64,000 nucleotides of DNA, taken from NCBI GenBank assembly GCA_028692395.1, contig JAQUXP010000019.1, forward strand, positions 1 to 64,000, read 5' to 3'. Positions 36,707-45,610 of this stretch are shown here, one piece after another (the first letter of the stretch is position 1; every line of letters starts with the position of its first letter). The notes under the pieces were generated by a model. The model was not told the origin of the DNA. It searched no databases and was given only the letters and a program-made list of their open reading frames with translations. The DNA comes from Lachnospiraceae bacterium (GTDB taxonomy: Bacteria > Bacillota > Clostridia > Lachnospirales > Lachnospiraceae). A program made the position numbers and the translations under genes.

Positions 36707-37543
36707 ATGAAAGCAGATCGATATGCGCCGATAGGTGTGTTTGATTCCGGAGTTGGTGGGTTGACCGTAGTGCGTGAGATTATGCGGAATCTGCCGGCAG
36801 AGCGGATTGTATATTTTGGGGACACAGCCCGGGTGCCCTATGGTAATAAATCAAAAGAGACAGTGCTGCGTTATTCCAGACAGATTGTGAAGTTTCTAAA
36901 GACGCAGCAGGTAAAGGCAATTGTGATTGCCTGCAACACGGCAAGTGCACATGCGCTGGATGATCTGGAGCTTGAGACGGATGTACCTATTATCGGAGTG
37001 GTTAAGCCAGGGGCATCTGTGGCGGTGAAGGCAACCCGGAATAAGCGGATCGGAGTCATTGCCACAGAGGGAACGATAAAAAGTAACCTGTACCAGAAGC
37101 TGATTCAACAGGCAGATCCAAAGATTCAGGTGTTTGGAAAGGCCTGCCCGCTGCTGGTTCCCCTGGTGGAAGAGGGATGGACCAGGGATCCTATTACATA
37201 CGAAGTGGCAGCCCGCTATCTGGATAAGCTGCTGCAGGAGGATATTGATACCCTGATTATGGGATGTACCCATTATCCCCTGCTCCGTTCCCTGCTGCGG
37301 GAGGTAGCAGGTGAGAAGGTGACTCTTGTGAACCCGGCTTATGAGACTTCTCAGGCCTTAAAGCGCCTGCTTTTGGAGCTGGAGCTGGATAATCCCGATA
37401 TTTACTGGGAGCAGACGGAGCCGGATGATGAAAAATACCGGTTCTATGCCAGCGATGCAGTGGAGCGATTCAACGCATTTGCCAATTCCGTACTGCCTTA
37501 TGAGATCCAGTCCACAAAGCAGATTCAAATCGATGATTATTAG
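36707..37543 (+). CDS. murI: Glutamate racemase
   Basis: MurI makes D-glutamate for peptidoglycan. The 278-residue protein carries GVFDSGVGGLTV, the first catalytic cysteine in ACNTASA and the second in GCTHYPLL. It has its own promoter; the DUF1934 gene follows after 8 bp. Confidence 0.95.
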   Translation: MKADRYAPIGVFDSGVGGLTVVREIMRNLPAERIVYFGDTARVPYGNKSKETVLRYSRQIVKFLKTQQVKAIVIACNTASAHALDDLELETDVPIIGVVKPGASVAVKATRNKRIGVIATEGTIKSNLYQKLIQQADPKIQVFGKACPLLVPLVEEGWTRDPITYEVAARYLDKLLQEDIDTLIMGCTHYPLLRSLLREVAGEKVTLVNPAYETSQALKRLLLELELDNPDIYWEQTEPDDEKYRFYASDAVERFNAFANSVLPYEIQSTKQIQIDDY

Positions 37544-37551
37544 GAGAAGAG

Positions 37552-37980
37552 ATGACAAAGGATGTATTAATTAATATCTCCGGCATGCAGTTTGCAGTAG
37601 GAGAAGAGGAGACCGCTCCGGTGGAGGTTGTGATTCCCGGACAGTATTATAACAAAAATGGACAGCATTACCTGATTTATGATGAGGTCATGGAAGAAAA
37701 TGATGGGGTTACCCACAATATCGTAAAGTTTAAAGAGCATAAGATGGAGGTCAGCCGAAAGGGAATGATCTCCGTGCAGATGATCTTTGAGGAAAATAAA
37801 AAGAATCTTTCTTATTATCAGACGCCATTTGGCCTGATCAACATGGGAATTGCAGCTACCGGAATCCATGTGATGGAAAAAGAGGAACAGATTGATGTCT
37901 GTGTGGAATACGCATTGGATATGAATGAGGCTTATATGGCAGACTGTACCCTGAATATGAGCATTCATGCAAAAAATTGA
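37552..37980 (+). CDS. DUF1934 protein
   Basis: The 142-residue protein fits DUF1934, a small lipocalin-like beta-barrel family of Firmicutes with no firm function. It has no signal peptide. It probably shares a transcript with murI. Palindrome copy 5 begins 11 bp after its stop. Confidence 0.85.
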   Translation: MTKDVLINISGMQFAVGEEETAPVEVVIPGQYYNKNGQHYLIYDEVMEENDGVTHNIVKFKEHKMEVSRKGMISVQMIFEENKKNLSYYQTPFGLINMGIAATGIHVMEKEEQIDVCVEYALDMNEAYMADCTLNMSIHAKN

Positions 37981-37990
37981 GGTAAAAAAA

Positions 37991-38232
37991 GGGGATTGTC
38001 CCACTAAAACCGCCCCAGCCCAGGAGACTGCTGTCAGACACTGTTTCGGAGTCCAAGAGCATAAAAAAGAATAGATTTTGCTAAAGACGTAAGTATGCAG
38101 CACAAACTCGTTTTACTCAAACAGTGTGCTGCATACTCACAACGCAAATTCTATTCTTTTTGTGTGCTTAGGAGTCCTGCAAATGTGTCTGACAGCAGTC
38201 TCCTGGTCTGGGGGGTTGATGTGACAGTCCCC
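37991..38232 (+). repeat. Palindromic 3'-end element, copy 5
   Basis: The arms start GGGGATTGTCCC and end GACAGTCCCC, followed by TTTTTTG, so the whole element can act as a very long terminator hairpin. Core 1 contains GGAGTCCAAGAG and core 2 CTTAGGAGTCCTGC. The inner stem pairs ATGCAGCACA with TGTGCTGCAT. It separates the DUF1934 gene from a convergent membrane-protein gene. Confidence 0.9.
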
Positions 38233-38255
38233 TTTTTTGTTTCTCAGTTTTTCAA

Positions 38256-38738
38256 TTACTTTTTCTTTTTGTCTTTGCTGCTGCCGCTGACTTTTGCCTG
38301 AGCGCTTTCCCAGGCACGCTTGAACATGCCCTTCTTTTTCGCTGGTGCTTCCAGAGGACCTCTGACACCCTTGACACCTACGATATAGATGCCGCTGACG
38401 GTAGCTTTCACTTCTTTTTTCACTGGAATCAGATCATAGATTTTTTCATCAGCTACGAGAGTCATAATTCTCGGTCCGACTTTCGCTTTTACTATGGGAA
38501 GTTTGGAACCTCTCATAAGCTTCGGAGTCTGGTCGATCACCATCTGTGGCAGGCCGGATTCTTTCACCTTTAAGCGTTTCTTATCTATAATCAACATCGA
38601 GACAACCTGCTTGGAAGCTTCGATCTGCTCCTGCTGAGCGTCCTGCTTTTTCTGGGCTTTTTTACCGAGAAAATAAAGGACAACAAGGACAGCAACTAAA
38701 ATGACAAGAATAATTAATAATATCATCCAGACTTTCAT
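38256..38738 (-). CDS. Single-pass membrane protein of unknown family
   Basis: The start at 38738 follows GGAGG; an upstream ATG at 38801 lacks a site. The 160-residue protein has an N-terminal membrane segment (about 3-24), a short Lys/Gln-rich linker, a soluble domain of about 80 residues with KSESGLP-like and IVGVKGVRGP stretches, and a Lys-rich tail ending in KDKKKK. I do not recognise the family. The topology suggests a cytoplasmic C-terminal domain. Confidence 0.7.
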   Translation of the reverse strand: MKVWMILLIILVILVAVLVVLYFLGKKAQKKQDAQQEQIEASKQVVSMLIIDKKRLKVKESGLPQMVIDQTPKLMRGSKLPIVKAKVGPRIMTLVADEKIYDLIPVKKEVKATVSGIYIVGVKGVRGPLEAPAKKKGMFKRAWESAQAKVSGSSKDKKKK

Positions 38739-38803
38739 ACTTATACCTCCTGCTTTTACCTCCACTATTTTATCATTGATTTCGACAAAAGGCAAATACA
38801 TTT

Positions 38804-38832
38804 TTGACGCTGTTATGAATCTGTGTTACAAT
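38804..38832 (+). promoter_or_regulatory. Promoter of the deacetylase-like gene
   Basis: TTGACG, 17 bp and TACAAT, 112 bp before the start codon at 38945. Confidence 0.6.
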
Positions 38833-38944
38833 AAATACTATTCATTCCGTTCTGTGTGTTTACTGCACGGAGCATGGAAAATATGATTCAGAAGTATACG
38901 GAGCGAAAGCATATAAGGTGAGTTCACATTAAGGAGTACTATAT

Positions 38945-40246
38945 ATGTCCACCAGACGATCTAGAATTGAGATGGAACGAGAAGAGGAAGAACGGCGCCG
39001 ACAGCGTCTGAGACGGAGAAGAGAGGAAAAACGCAGAAGGCAGAAGAGAAAAGTGATTCTGCTGCGGATCGTTCTTCTCTGTGTTTTTGCTGCAATCATC
39101 CTGAGTATTGTGTTTGGAGTGAGAAGCTGTAACCGGAAGATAGCAGCGGCAAAGACTCTGGAGACACAGCACACGGAGTTGATGAAGAGTCTGAAAGATA
39201 TTTCATCAGATCCGATGGAATGTGCAAGAGCTCTTGCGGCCAGGTATGATTATGATACTGCCCTGAAGGTTTTGACCACCACAACAGACTATCAGTCCAA
39301 TGCGGAGATGGTAGCGGCAGTGCAGGAGTATCAGGCGGCGAAGCAGACTCTGGTGTCCGTGGACGTGATGACAGTAGAACAGCTTACCTTTCACTCACTG
39401 ATTGTGGATGAGAATCATGCGGCAGCCATGGCGGGAAATGATGCTACGGTGGCAGCAGCCAACCAGAACACCATGAGTGTCACAGCATTTAACCAGTATC
39501 TCCAGCAGCTTTACGACCAGGGGTATGTACTGGTACGCATGTCGGATATCGCCACCTTTACGGAGGATGCTGACGGAAGCAAAAAGATGAAAAAGGGCGA
39601 GATACTGCTTCCGGAGGGCAAGAAGCCTCTGGTACTTTCGCAGGAAGATGTGACTTATTCTGCCACACTTGCCGGTGCCGGATACGGAACACGTATGATA
39701 CTTGGGGAAGATGGGACTCCGGTGACGGAATACAAGCTGGGAGACGGATCTGTTGCCTCAGGCGATTATGATGTGGTTCCCTGCCTGGATACCTTTATAG
39801 AGCAGCATCCGGACTTTTCCTATCGGGGTGCCAGAGGAATTCTGGCGCTCAAGGGAGCGGACGGTTTTCTGGGTTACCGAACAGAAGAAGAAAAGAACAG
39901 CGCCAAAACTCTGATTGAGGCACTGAAGGACGAGGGCTGGGAATTTGCCAGCAATGGTTACGGGGATGTGAGCTATGCCAGCACCTTCGACCAGTTTCAG
40001 GCAGACGTGGACAGCTGGCAGGAACAGACTGGCAAATGGCTGGGTGATGTGAATATTCTGCTTTATCCCTATGGGGTAGATATCGGAAGCTGGACCGACT
40101 ATGGTTCGGACGATCAGAAATATACATACCTGAAGGAGAAGGGTTTTTGTTATTTCAGTAATGAAGATGAACAGAACGCTCATCTGATCCAGATCAGGGA
40201 TGATTATGTGCGCCAGATCAGAAAAAATGCTTCCACTTCAAGCTAA
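38945..40246 (+). CDS. Membrane-anchored, divergent polysaccharide-deacetylase-like protein
   Basis: The start follows AAGGAG. The 433-residue protein has an extremely basic/acidic N-terminal tail (Arg/Glu repeats, residues 1-37), one membrane segment (about 40-60) and an extracellular part. The latter begins with a helical linker, and from about 145 resembles polysaccharide deacetylases of Lachnospiraceae (YLQQLYDQGYVLVRM, then KPLVLSQEDV where active enzymes have LTFDDG, and later YPYGVDIG). The usual metal-binding Asp and His residues are not clearly present, so it may be inactive or bind glycans. The assignment is tentative. Confidence 0.6.
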   Translation: MSTRRSRIEMEREEEERRRQRLRRRREEKRRRQKRKVILLRIVLLCVFAAIILSIVFGVRSCNRKIAAAKTLETQHTELMKSLKDISSDPMECARALAARYDYDTALKVLTTTTDYQSNAEMVAAVQEYQAAKQTLVSVDVMTVEQLTFHSLIVDENHAAAMAGNDATVAAANQNTMSVTAFNQYLQQLYDQGYVLVRMSDIATFTEDADGSKKMKKGEILLPEGKKPLVLSQEDVTYSATLAGAGYGTRMILGEDGTPVTEYKLGDGSVASGDYDVVPCLDTFIEQHPDFSYRGARGILALKGADGFLGYRTEEEKNSAKTLIEALKDEGWEFASNGYGDVSYASTFDQFQADVDSWQEQTGKWLGDVNILLYPYGVDIGSWTDYGSDDQKYTYLKEKGFCYFSNEDEQNAHLIQIRDDYVRQIRKNASTSS

Positions 40247-40301
40247 AATGTGCTACGATGAAGCTTGTGACTGGTCCAGGAACAGCCGTCACCGTTATTT
40301 G

Positions 40302-40326
40302 CCCGTGAAAAGATGCTTTTCAGGGG
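40302..40326 (+). terminator. Hairpin after the deacetylase-like gene
   Basis: CCCGTGAAAAG and CTTTTCAGGGG pair over about 10-11 bp with a 3 nt loop, 55 bp after the stop codon. There is no T-run, so termination is uncertain. Confidence 0.4.
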
Positions 40327-40373
40327 AGTTTACGTAATGTTCATAATGCAATAGAAGCAGAAAGGGTTTTATA

Positions 40374-41600
40374 ATGAAAAATAAGATAGTTACGATATTA
40401 GTTTGCCTGTGTGTTGGAGCAACCGTGTTCGCAGGCTGTGGCAGTAAGAAAGACAGCGCAGCAAACAGCACCTCTGCAAGCAGCACCTCTACCGCATCTA
40501 CTTCCAGTGCAGCAAGCAGCACTTCCGAGATCAAGGATGATGGACTTCCTGTAGTAGATGATACAGCAGAGAGCCTTCCGATTAGTGATTACATCACACT
40601 GGGGGAGTATAAAGGGCTGAAACTGACAAAGACAATTACAGAAGTAACAGACCAGGACGTAGAGGATTCTATCTCTGATGCCATCGCAAATACCCCTATC
40701 ACAGAGGGAGCAGCGGAAAAAGGAGATACGGTATACATCGCTTATGTAGGCAAGGTGGACGGAAAAGAATTTGACGGAGGTACCAGCGAGGGCTCTCAGT
40801 TGACACTGGGGTCCGGAAGCTATATTCCAGGTTTTGAAGACGGTGTTGCAGGCATGACTATTGGTGAGACGAAGGAGCTGAATCTTACATTTCCGGATCC
40901 CTATGAAAATAATCCGGATTATTCCGGAAAAGCAGTTGTATTCTCTGTAACACTGAATTCGATTACCCGTCCATTTACAGAACTGACAGAGGACTGGGTA
41001 AAAACCTATACAGATTACAAGAGCATCGATGAGTATCGTGCAGGAATTCGTTCCAACCTCGAGGCTGATGCTGAGACAACAGCAACCAACAATCTGCAGT
41101 CCTCGGCATGGCAGGCAATCTCTGATGGGTGTACGGTACTTCAGTATCAGCAGTCTAAGATTGATTCTGCAAAAGCATCCATTGAGCAGACAATCTCCTA
41201 TTATGCATCTATGGCAGGTACAGACCTGGCAGGTTATAAAACACAGATGGGATATACGGACGAGCAGTATGACGCCATGCTGTTAAGCTCTGCAAAAGAG
41301 AGTGCAAAGGCTTATATGGCAGTGGAAGCCATCGCTGAAAAAGAAGGCTTTAAGGAAGACGATCAGGGATATAAAGATCTTCTTGCGAAAACCATGGAGC
41401 AGTATAATACAGCAACAGAAGACGAGCTTTATCAAAATTACGGGGAAGATGTAGTAAAAGAATATATTGCACGTACCCGTGTTATGAATCTGGTCATCGA
41501 TTCCGCAGATATTACAGAAAAGACGGTAAGTGAAGAGGATGCCAGTGCAAGCTCATCCAGCTCCAGTTCAACCGGCACTTCTTCGGAGGAAGCAAAGTAA
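40374..41600 (+). CDS. Extracytoplasmic trigger-factor-like FKBP lipoprotein
   Basis: The 408-residue protein has a lipoprotein signal (GATVFAGC), a Ser/Thr/Ala-rich linker and a trigger-factor type FKBP domain (about 115-200, with GDTVYIAYVGKVDG and GSGSYIPGFED). A helical region like the trigger-factor C-terminal domain follows, then a poly-Ser tail. It is probably a membrane-anchored peptidyl-prolyl isomerase/chaperone on the outer face. The cytoplasmic trigger factor is encoded separately at 53775. The next gene starts two bases after its stop. Confidence 0.88.
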   Translation: MKNKIVTILVCLCVGATVFAGCGSKKDSAANSTSASSTSTASTSSAASSTSEIKDDGLPVVDDTAESLPISDYITLGEYKGLKLTKTITEVTDQDVEDSISDAIANTPITEGAAEKGDTVYIAYVGKVDGKEFDGGTSEGSQLTLGSGSYIPGFEDGVAGMTIGETKELNLTFPDPYENNPDYSGKAVVFSVTLNSITRPFTELTEDWVKTYTDYKSIDEYRAGIRSNLEADAETTATNNLQSSAWQAISDGCTVLQYQQSKIDSAKASIEQTISYYASMAGTDLAGYKTQMGYTDEQYDAMLLSSAKESAKAYMAVEAIAEKEGFKEDDQGYKDLLAKTMEQYNTATEDELYQNYGEDVVKEYIARTRVMNLVIDSADITEKTVSEEDASASSSSSSSTGTSSEEAK

Positions 41601-41602
41601 GT

Positions 41603-42748
41603 ATGACAGAACAGCTTCAGGAGGCACTGCAGAAGGTCTTTGGGGAGGAGATCCAAAGGCTTGTCTGCAGTAACCCAAGAGTAAAAGAAAATCAATATAA
41701 GAAAATAACAGCACAACGGCTCCCGGATGGCTACCAGATCGAAAAATTCACCCAGAAGCAGGCTTTCCACGAGAAGATTTCCTGTGAGGATATGGTGGAA
41801 TACTTCGGAGCACTTCTGACAGAGGATTTTGGACAGTTAAATGCCTGGAGTCAGACCATGGAGCACAGTATCCGTATCTCCAAAAAGGGTAAGGTATTGT
41901 ACCAGAGTCAAAAGAGCAGCCAGCCGATAAAAATCGTTGTGGGACATAACCGCGAAAAGCAGTATCTTCTGAAAGAAGGCACTGCTATTTTGCCCCTTGT
42001 GGATATGGGTGTATTTACCCGGGAAGGCAAGGTTGTCCGCTCTATGTACGATAAGTTCCGCCAGATCAACAAATTTGTGGAGTTTATTGATGAGGCAGTG
42101 GACAAGTCCGGACTGAAAAAGATCAATATCATAGACTTTGGATGCGGAAAGTCTTATCTGACCTTCGTTGTGTACTATTATCTGGTTTATGTGAAAAAGC
42201 TGGATGTCACTATGACGGGTCTGGATCTTAAGGCAGAGGTCATCCAAAAATGCAATGCCACAGCAGTAAAGTACGGCTATGACCGGCTGCATTTTGAAGT
42301 GGGTGATATTCATGGCTATGAAAGTGAGATGCCAGTCGATATGGTGATTTCTCTTCACGCCTGTGATCAGGCTACAGACTTTGCGCTGTATAATGCGATC
42401 CGATGGAATGCAAAGATGATCATCTCTGTGCCCTGCTGCCAGCATGAACTGTGCGGACAGCTGGAAAGTGAAGAGCTGGCGATTATGCAGCGTTATGGAA
42501 TTATCAAAGAACGCTCGGCAGCACTCATGACGGATGCCATCCGGGGGAATCTGCTGGAGGCCTGTGGATATAAGACTCAGATCATGGAATTCGTGGATCT
42601 TTCCCATACGCCGAAGAATCTGCTGATACGGGCAGTGAAGGCCAATATTACAGAAAAACATAAAAAAGAAATGCTGGAAGAGGTGCGGGCACTGTGCAGC
42701 TGCTTCCATTTGAATCCAACACTATTGCGACTACTTGGGATGGACTGA
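41603..42748 (+). CDS. Methyltransferase of the Methyltransf_32 type
   Basis: The 381-residue protein has a helical N-terminal half (1-170) and a SAM-binding domain: IIDFGCGKSYLTFVV (motif I), MTGLDLKAEVI (motif II) and ISLHACDQATDFAL. The following SVPCCQHEL is typical of the Methyltransf_32 family, whose members modify RNA or protein in other organisms. The substrate here is unknown. Translation is probably coupled to the preceding lipoprotein gene. Confidence 0.8.
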   Translation: MTEQLQEALQKVFGEEIQRLVCSNPRVKENQYKKITAQRLPDGYQIEKFTQKQAFHEKISCEDMVEYFGALLTEDFGQLNAWSQTMEHSIRISKKGKVLYQSQKSSQPIKIVVGHNREKQYLLKEGTAILPLVDMGVFTREGKVVRSMYDKFRQINKFVEFIDEAVDKSGLKKINIIDFGCGKSYLTFVVYYYLVYVKKLDVTMTGLDLKAEVIQKCNATAVKYGYDRLHFEVGDIHGYESEMPVDMVISLHACDQATDFALYNAIRWNAKMIISVPCCQHELCGQLESEELAIMQRYGIIKERSAALMTDAIRGNLLEACGYKTQIMEFVDLSHTPKNLLIRAVKANITEKHKKEMLEEVRALCSCFHLNPTLLRLLGMD

Positions 42749-42783
42749 AAGTGAATATTTAGAACAGAGAGGTAGAAGATCAG

Positions 42784-44163
42784 ATGGCTGATGGATTTTT
42801 GTCACCAGAAGGTTTATTTTATGAAAAAAGAGAAGCCTATCATGCTGAGACGGCGAGACGGGTTCTGGGCGGGGATATGAATCATCCGGATCCGGTGAGA
42901 GAGCTGATCGCAAGAGGCTTTATTGCATTTATTGAATTCCGGGCTCCGGATGGAAAGGTGAGCCTGCAGCCGGACCTTGACTATGTGCTGGGAAAGCGTG
43001 ACGGAAGTGTTACCACGTATCAGATGCAGTGGATCCGGAAACATATGGATGAGATTAGTCAGCATCAGCAGTACACCATCAACATGGCAAGAGAAGGAAT
43101 CTTTGCTGACGTTCATATCAGCGGTGTTCAGATGTATCATGGCTGCAAGAACTGTGAAAATGAAAAAGAACGAAAAGAGTGGTGTCTGGGAAGAACCGCT
43201 TCGGAACCGGAAGCCTGTAGCTGTTGTCAGTATACCGAGGCGGAACCGGCAGGGCGAATCGGGAAAACAGCAATTGTAGGTATGGGTGCTCTGGGACTTC
43301 TTTACGGAACACAGATCTATGATCACCGGGGAGCTGACGGTGTTGTCTATGTGATGGATGAAGCCCGGGTGCAGAAGTATCAGGACAGAACCTTTTACAA
43401 AAATGGAAAAGCGTATCAGCTTCCCATCTGTTCGGGCCAGGATATGACTCCGGTGGATCTGGTTATTATTGCAGTAAAGTATCATGCGCTGGAATCGGCA
43501 CTGGAAACCATGAAAAACTGTGTGGGTGAGCATACGGTTATTATGTCAGTGATGAATGGAATCACCACCGAGCAGGTAATCGGGGAACGATTTGGTATGG
43601 ATCACATGATTGACACCGTGGCCCAGGGCATGGATGCCATGAAGTTTGACGACGAGTTAACATTTACCAGGATGGGCGAACTGCGAATCGGCACCAGGGA
43701 CAGTAAGCGGGACGGACTGGTACATCAGGTTGCGGAGTATTTTGATGAGATTCAGATGCCCTATACGGAAGATGTGGACATTATGCGCCGGATGTGGAGC
43801 AAGTTCATGCTGAACGTAGGTGTGAATCAGACCTGTATGGTTTATGAGACGAATTATCACGGCTGTCTGGTCAGCGGTGAGGCTAATCGTACACTGATTG
43901 CCGCCATGCGGGAGGTGATTGCTCTGGCAAATGCAGAGGGGATTGATCTGTGTGAAAAGGATCTGAATGAATATATTGATATTTTGAAGACACTTTCTCC
44001 CGAGGGGATGCCTTCTATGCGACAGGATGGGGTGGCACACCGACGCTCTGAGGTTGAGATGTTCGCAGGAACGGTGATTCGGCTGGCAGGAAAGAGCGGG
44101 ATTTATGTTCCGGCGAATGAGTTCCTGTATGAACGGGTGAAGGCGATAGAGGCGAAATATTAG
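42784..44163 (+). CDS. Ketopantoate-reductase-like protein with an extra N-terminal domain
   Basis: Residues about 158-459 form a PanE/ApbA-type NADP-dependent reductase (AIVGMGALGLLYG, IIAVKYHALESAL, VMNGITTEQVIGERF, and NVGVNQTC in the C-terminal helical domain). The first 155 residues are an additional domain of unknown family, ending in a Cys cluster (GCKNCENEK, CSCCQ) that could bind a metal. Ordinary PanE proteins have about 300 residues. Pantothenate synthesis is possible, but no other pan gene is near, and the fusion suggests a different substrate. Confidence 0.8.
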   Translation: MADGFLSPEGLFYEKREAYHAETARRVLGGDMNHPDPVRELIARGFIAFIEFRAPDGKVSLQPDLDYVLGKRDGSVTTYQMQWIRKHMDEISQHQQYTINMAREGIFADVHISGVQMYHGCKNCENEKERKEWCLGRTASEPEACSCCQYTEAEPAGRIGKTAIVGMGALGLLYGTQIYDHRGADGVVYVMDEARVQKYQDRTFYKNGKAYQLPICSGQDMTPVDLVIIAVKYHALESALETMKNCVGEHTVIMSVMNGITTEQVIGERFGMDHMIDTVAQGMDAMKFDDELTFTRMGELRIGTRDSKRDGLVHQVAEYFDEIQMPYTEDVDIMRRMWSKFMLNVGVNQTCMVYETNYHGCLVSGEANRTLIAAMREVIALANAEGIDLCEKDLNEYIDILKTLSPEGMPSMRQDGVAHRRSEVEMFAGTVIRLAGKSGIYVPANEFLYERVKAIEAKY

Positions 44164-44182
44164 AGAAAAACCAACGTGGAAA

Positions 44183-44587
44183 GGGGCTGTCGTACGATGC
44201 CGCTCCAGAAGGGGAGATTGCTGCCAGACACTGTTTCGGAGTCCAAGAGCATATAAAAAAGAATAGATTTTGCTAAAAACGTAAGTATACAGCACAAACT
44301 AGTACATCGTAAACTAAATAACTGCCCAGAAAGCGCAGGATAAATTTTCGAGAGTAACAGTCAAAAAACGCAGGCGTAGCGGGCTACGCTGAGGCTTTTT
44401 GGCTGGTGCTATCGGAAATATAGACCAGCTTAATGTGGCAGTTATTTAGGAAACGATGTACTTGTTTCACTCAAACAGTGTGCTGCATACTTACAACGCA
44501 ATTTCTATTCTTTTTCGTATGCTTAGGACTCCTGCAAATGTGTCTGCAGCAGTCTCCCGTTCTGGAGCGGCATCGTGCGACAGCCCC
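44183..44587 (+). repeat. Palindromic 3'-end element, copy 6, split by the 162 bp element
   Basis: The left half is 44183-44300 and the right half 44463-44587; together 243 bp. The arms start GGGGCTGTCGTACGATGCCGC and end with GCGGCATCGTGCGACAGCCCC, then TTTTTT. Core 1 carries GGAGTCCAAGAG and core 2 the matching CTTAGGACTCC. It begins 20 bp after the PanE-like stop codon. The insertion point is between CACAAACT and TGTTTCACTC in the central loop. Confidence 0.92.
44301..44462 (-). mobile_element. 162 bp inverted-end element (MITE-like), copy B
   Basis: Same length as copy A (19008-19169) and 157 of 162 positions identical on the opposite strand. It is inserted cleanly in the loop of palindrome copy 6. 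The flank ACT next to AGTACATCG, and the same ACT at the far end, allow a 3 bp target duplication, but the ends make this ambiguous. It carries no open reading frame. Confidence 0.9.
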
Positions 44588-44617
44588 TTTTTTAGGAAAA
44601 TGGAGAGCTTTGGTGAC

Positions 44618-45610
44618 TTAGTTGGGAGTGGCAGCTTCCTGGGCGTAGGCGGTGGTGACCAGGGTGCTATAGGGCACACGGTTGCTTAGTTCACCGGCGG
44701 ATTCCAGGATATCCTGAAGGAGGGTGAAGCTTTCTTCTTCGTAGATCAGGTTTGCTTTCCAGGTGTCCTGATCCTGGTATCTGGTCACGATGGTGGTCAG
44801 AGTTTCAAGGTTCTGCTCCGGGAACTGAGGAGCGATGATCGTGGCGATTTCCTTGGCGGTGTGATTTTGGACATAATCCATGCCCCGCTGCAGAGCATTG
44901 GTGAAGGACTGGATAATCTCCGGATGTTTCTTCATGTAGCTCTTCTGGGCGCAGTAGGAGGTATAGGGTACATAACCGGAATCTTCTCCCAGAGATGCCA
45001 CAACCTTTCCCTGGCCTTCCTGTTCCAGAAGGGTGGCCGAGGGCTCGAATTCTACCGTGTAGTCTCCCTGCCCGCCCGAAAATGCCGCTGCGGTGGAGCC
45101 AAAGTCGATGCTTTGGTCGATGCTTAGATCCTTCTCGGGTGAGATGCCATTTTGCTTTAGGATATATTCAAATACCATCTCCGGCATGCCGCCCTTTCGT
45201 CCACCAAGAACCTCTTTTCCTTTTAAATCAGACCATTTAAAATCAGGTTCCTCGTCTCGTGCCACCAGGAAGTTACCGGCCCGCTGGGTGAGCTGGGCAA
45301 AGTTCATTACCACATCCTTGTTCCCTTCCAGGTAGGCATAGATGGAAGCTTCCCCACCCATGAATCCGATCTGGGCTTCACCAGAGATCAGTGCGGTCAG
45401 CACCTTATCGGCACCAAAACCGGTTACCAGTTCCAGGTCAATTCCCTCGTCTTTAAAATAGCCATTTTCGATGGCAACGTACTGTGGAGCATAAAAGATG
45501 GAATGTGCTACCTCATTCAGGGTGATTTTTGTAGAATCTTCTTTCGCACAGCCCCCAAGGGTGGCAGCAGCCAGCACAACACAGAGCAGGCCCATTAATT
45601 TCTTTTTCAT
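44618..45610 (-). CDS. ABC transporter substrate-binding lipoprotein (SsuA/THI5-like)
   Basis: The start at 45610 follows TGGAGG. The 330-residue product has a lipoprotein signal (AAATLGGC) and a periplasmic-binding fold of the NMT1/SsuA type (FYAPQYVAIENGYFKDEGID, GFGADKVLTALISGEAQIGFMGGEAS). Such proteins deliver sulfonates, nitrate/taurine-like compounds or thiamine precursors. No permease or ATPase gene is adjacent in this window. Fragments of this gene occur at 47371 and 49078, so it is the intact member of a decayed duplication. Confidence 0.88.
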   Translation of the reverse strand: MKKKLMGLLCVVLAAATLGGCAKEDSTKITLNEVAHSIFYAPQYVAIENGYFKDEGIDLELVTGFGADKVLTALISGEAQIGFMGGEASIYAYLEGNKDVVMNFAQLTQRAGNFLVARDEEPDFKWSDLKGKEVLGGRKGGMPEMVFEYILKQNGISPEKDLSIDQSIDFGSTAAAFSGGQGDYTVEFEPSATLLEQEGQGKVVASLGEDSGYVPYTSYCAQKSYMKKHPEIIQSFTNALQRGMDYVQNHTAKEIATIIAPQFPEQNLETLTTIVTRYQDQDTWKANLIYEEESFTLLQDILESAGELSNRVPYSTLVTTAYAQEAATPN

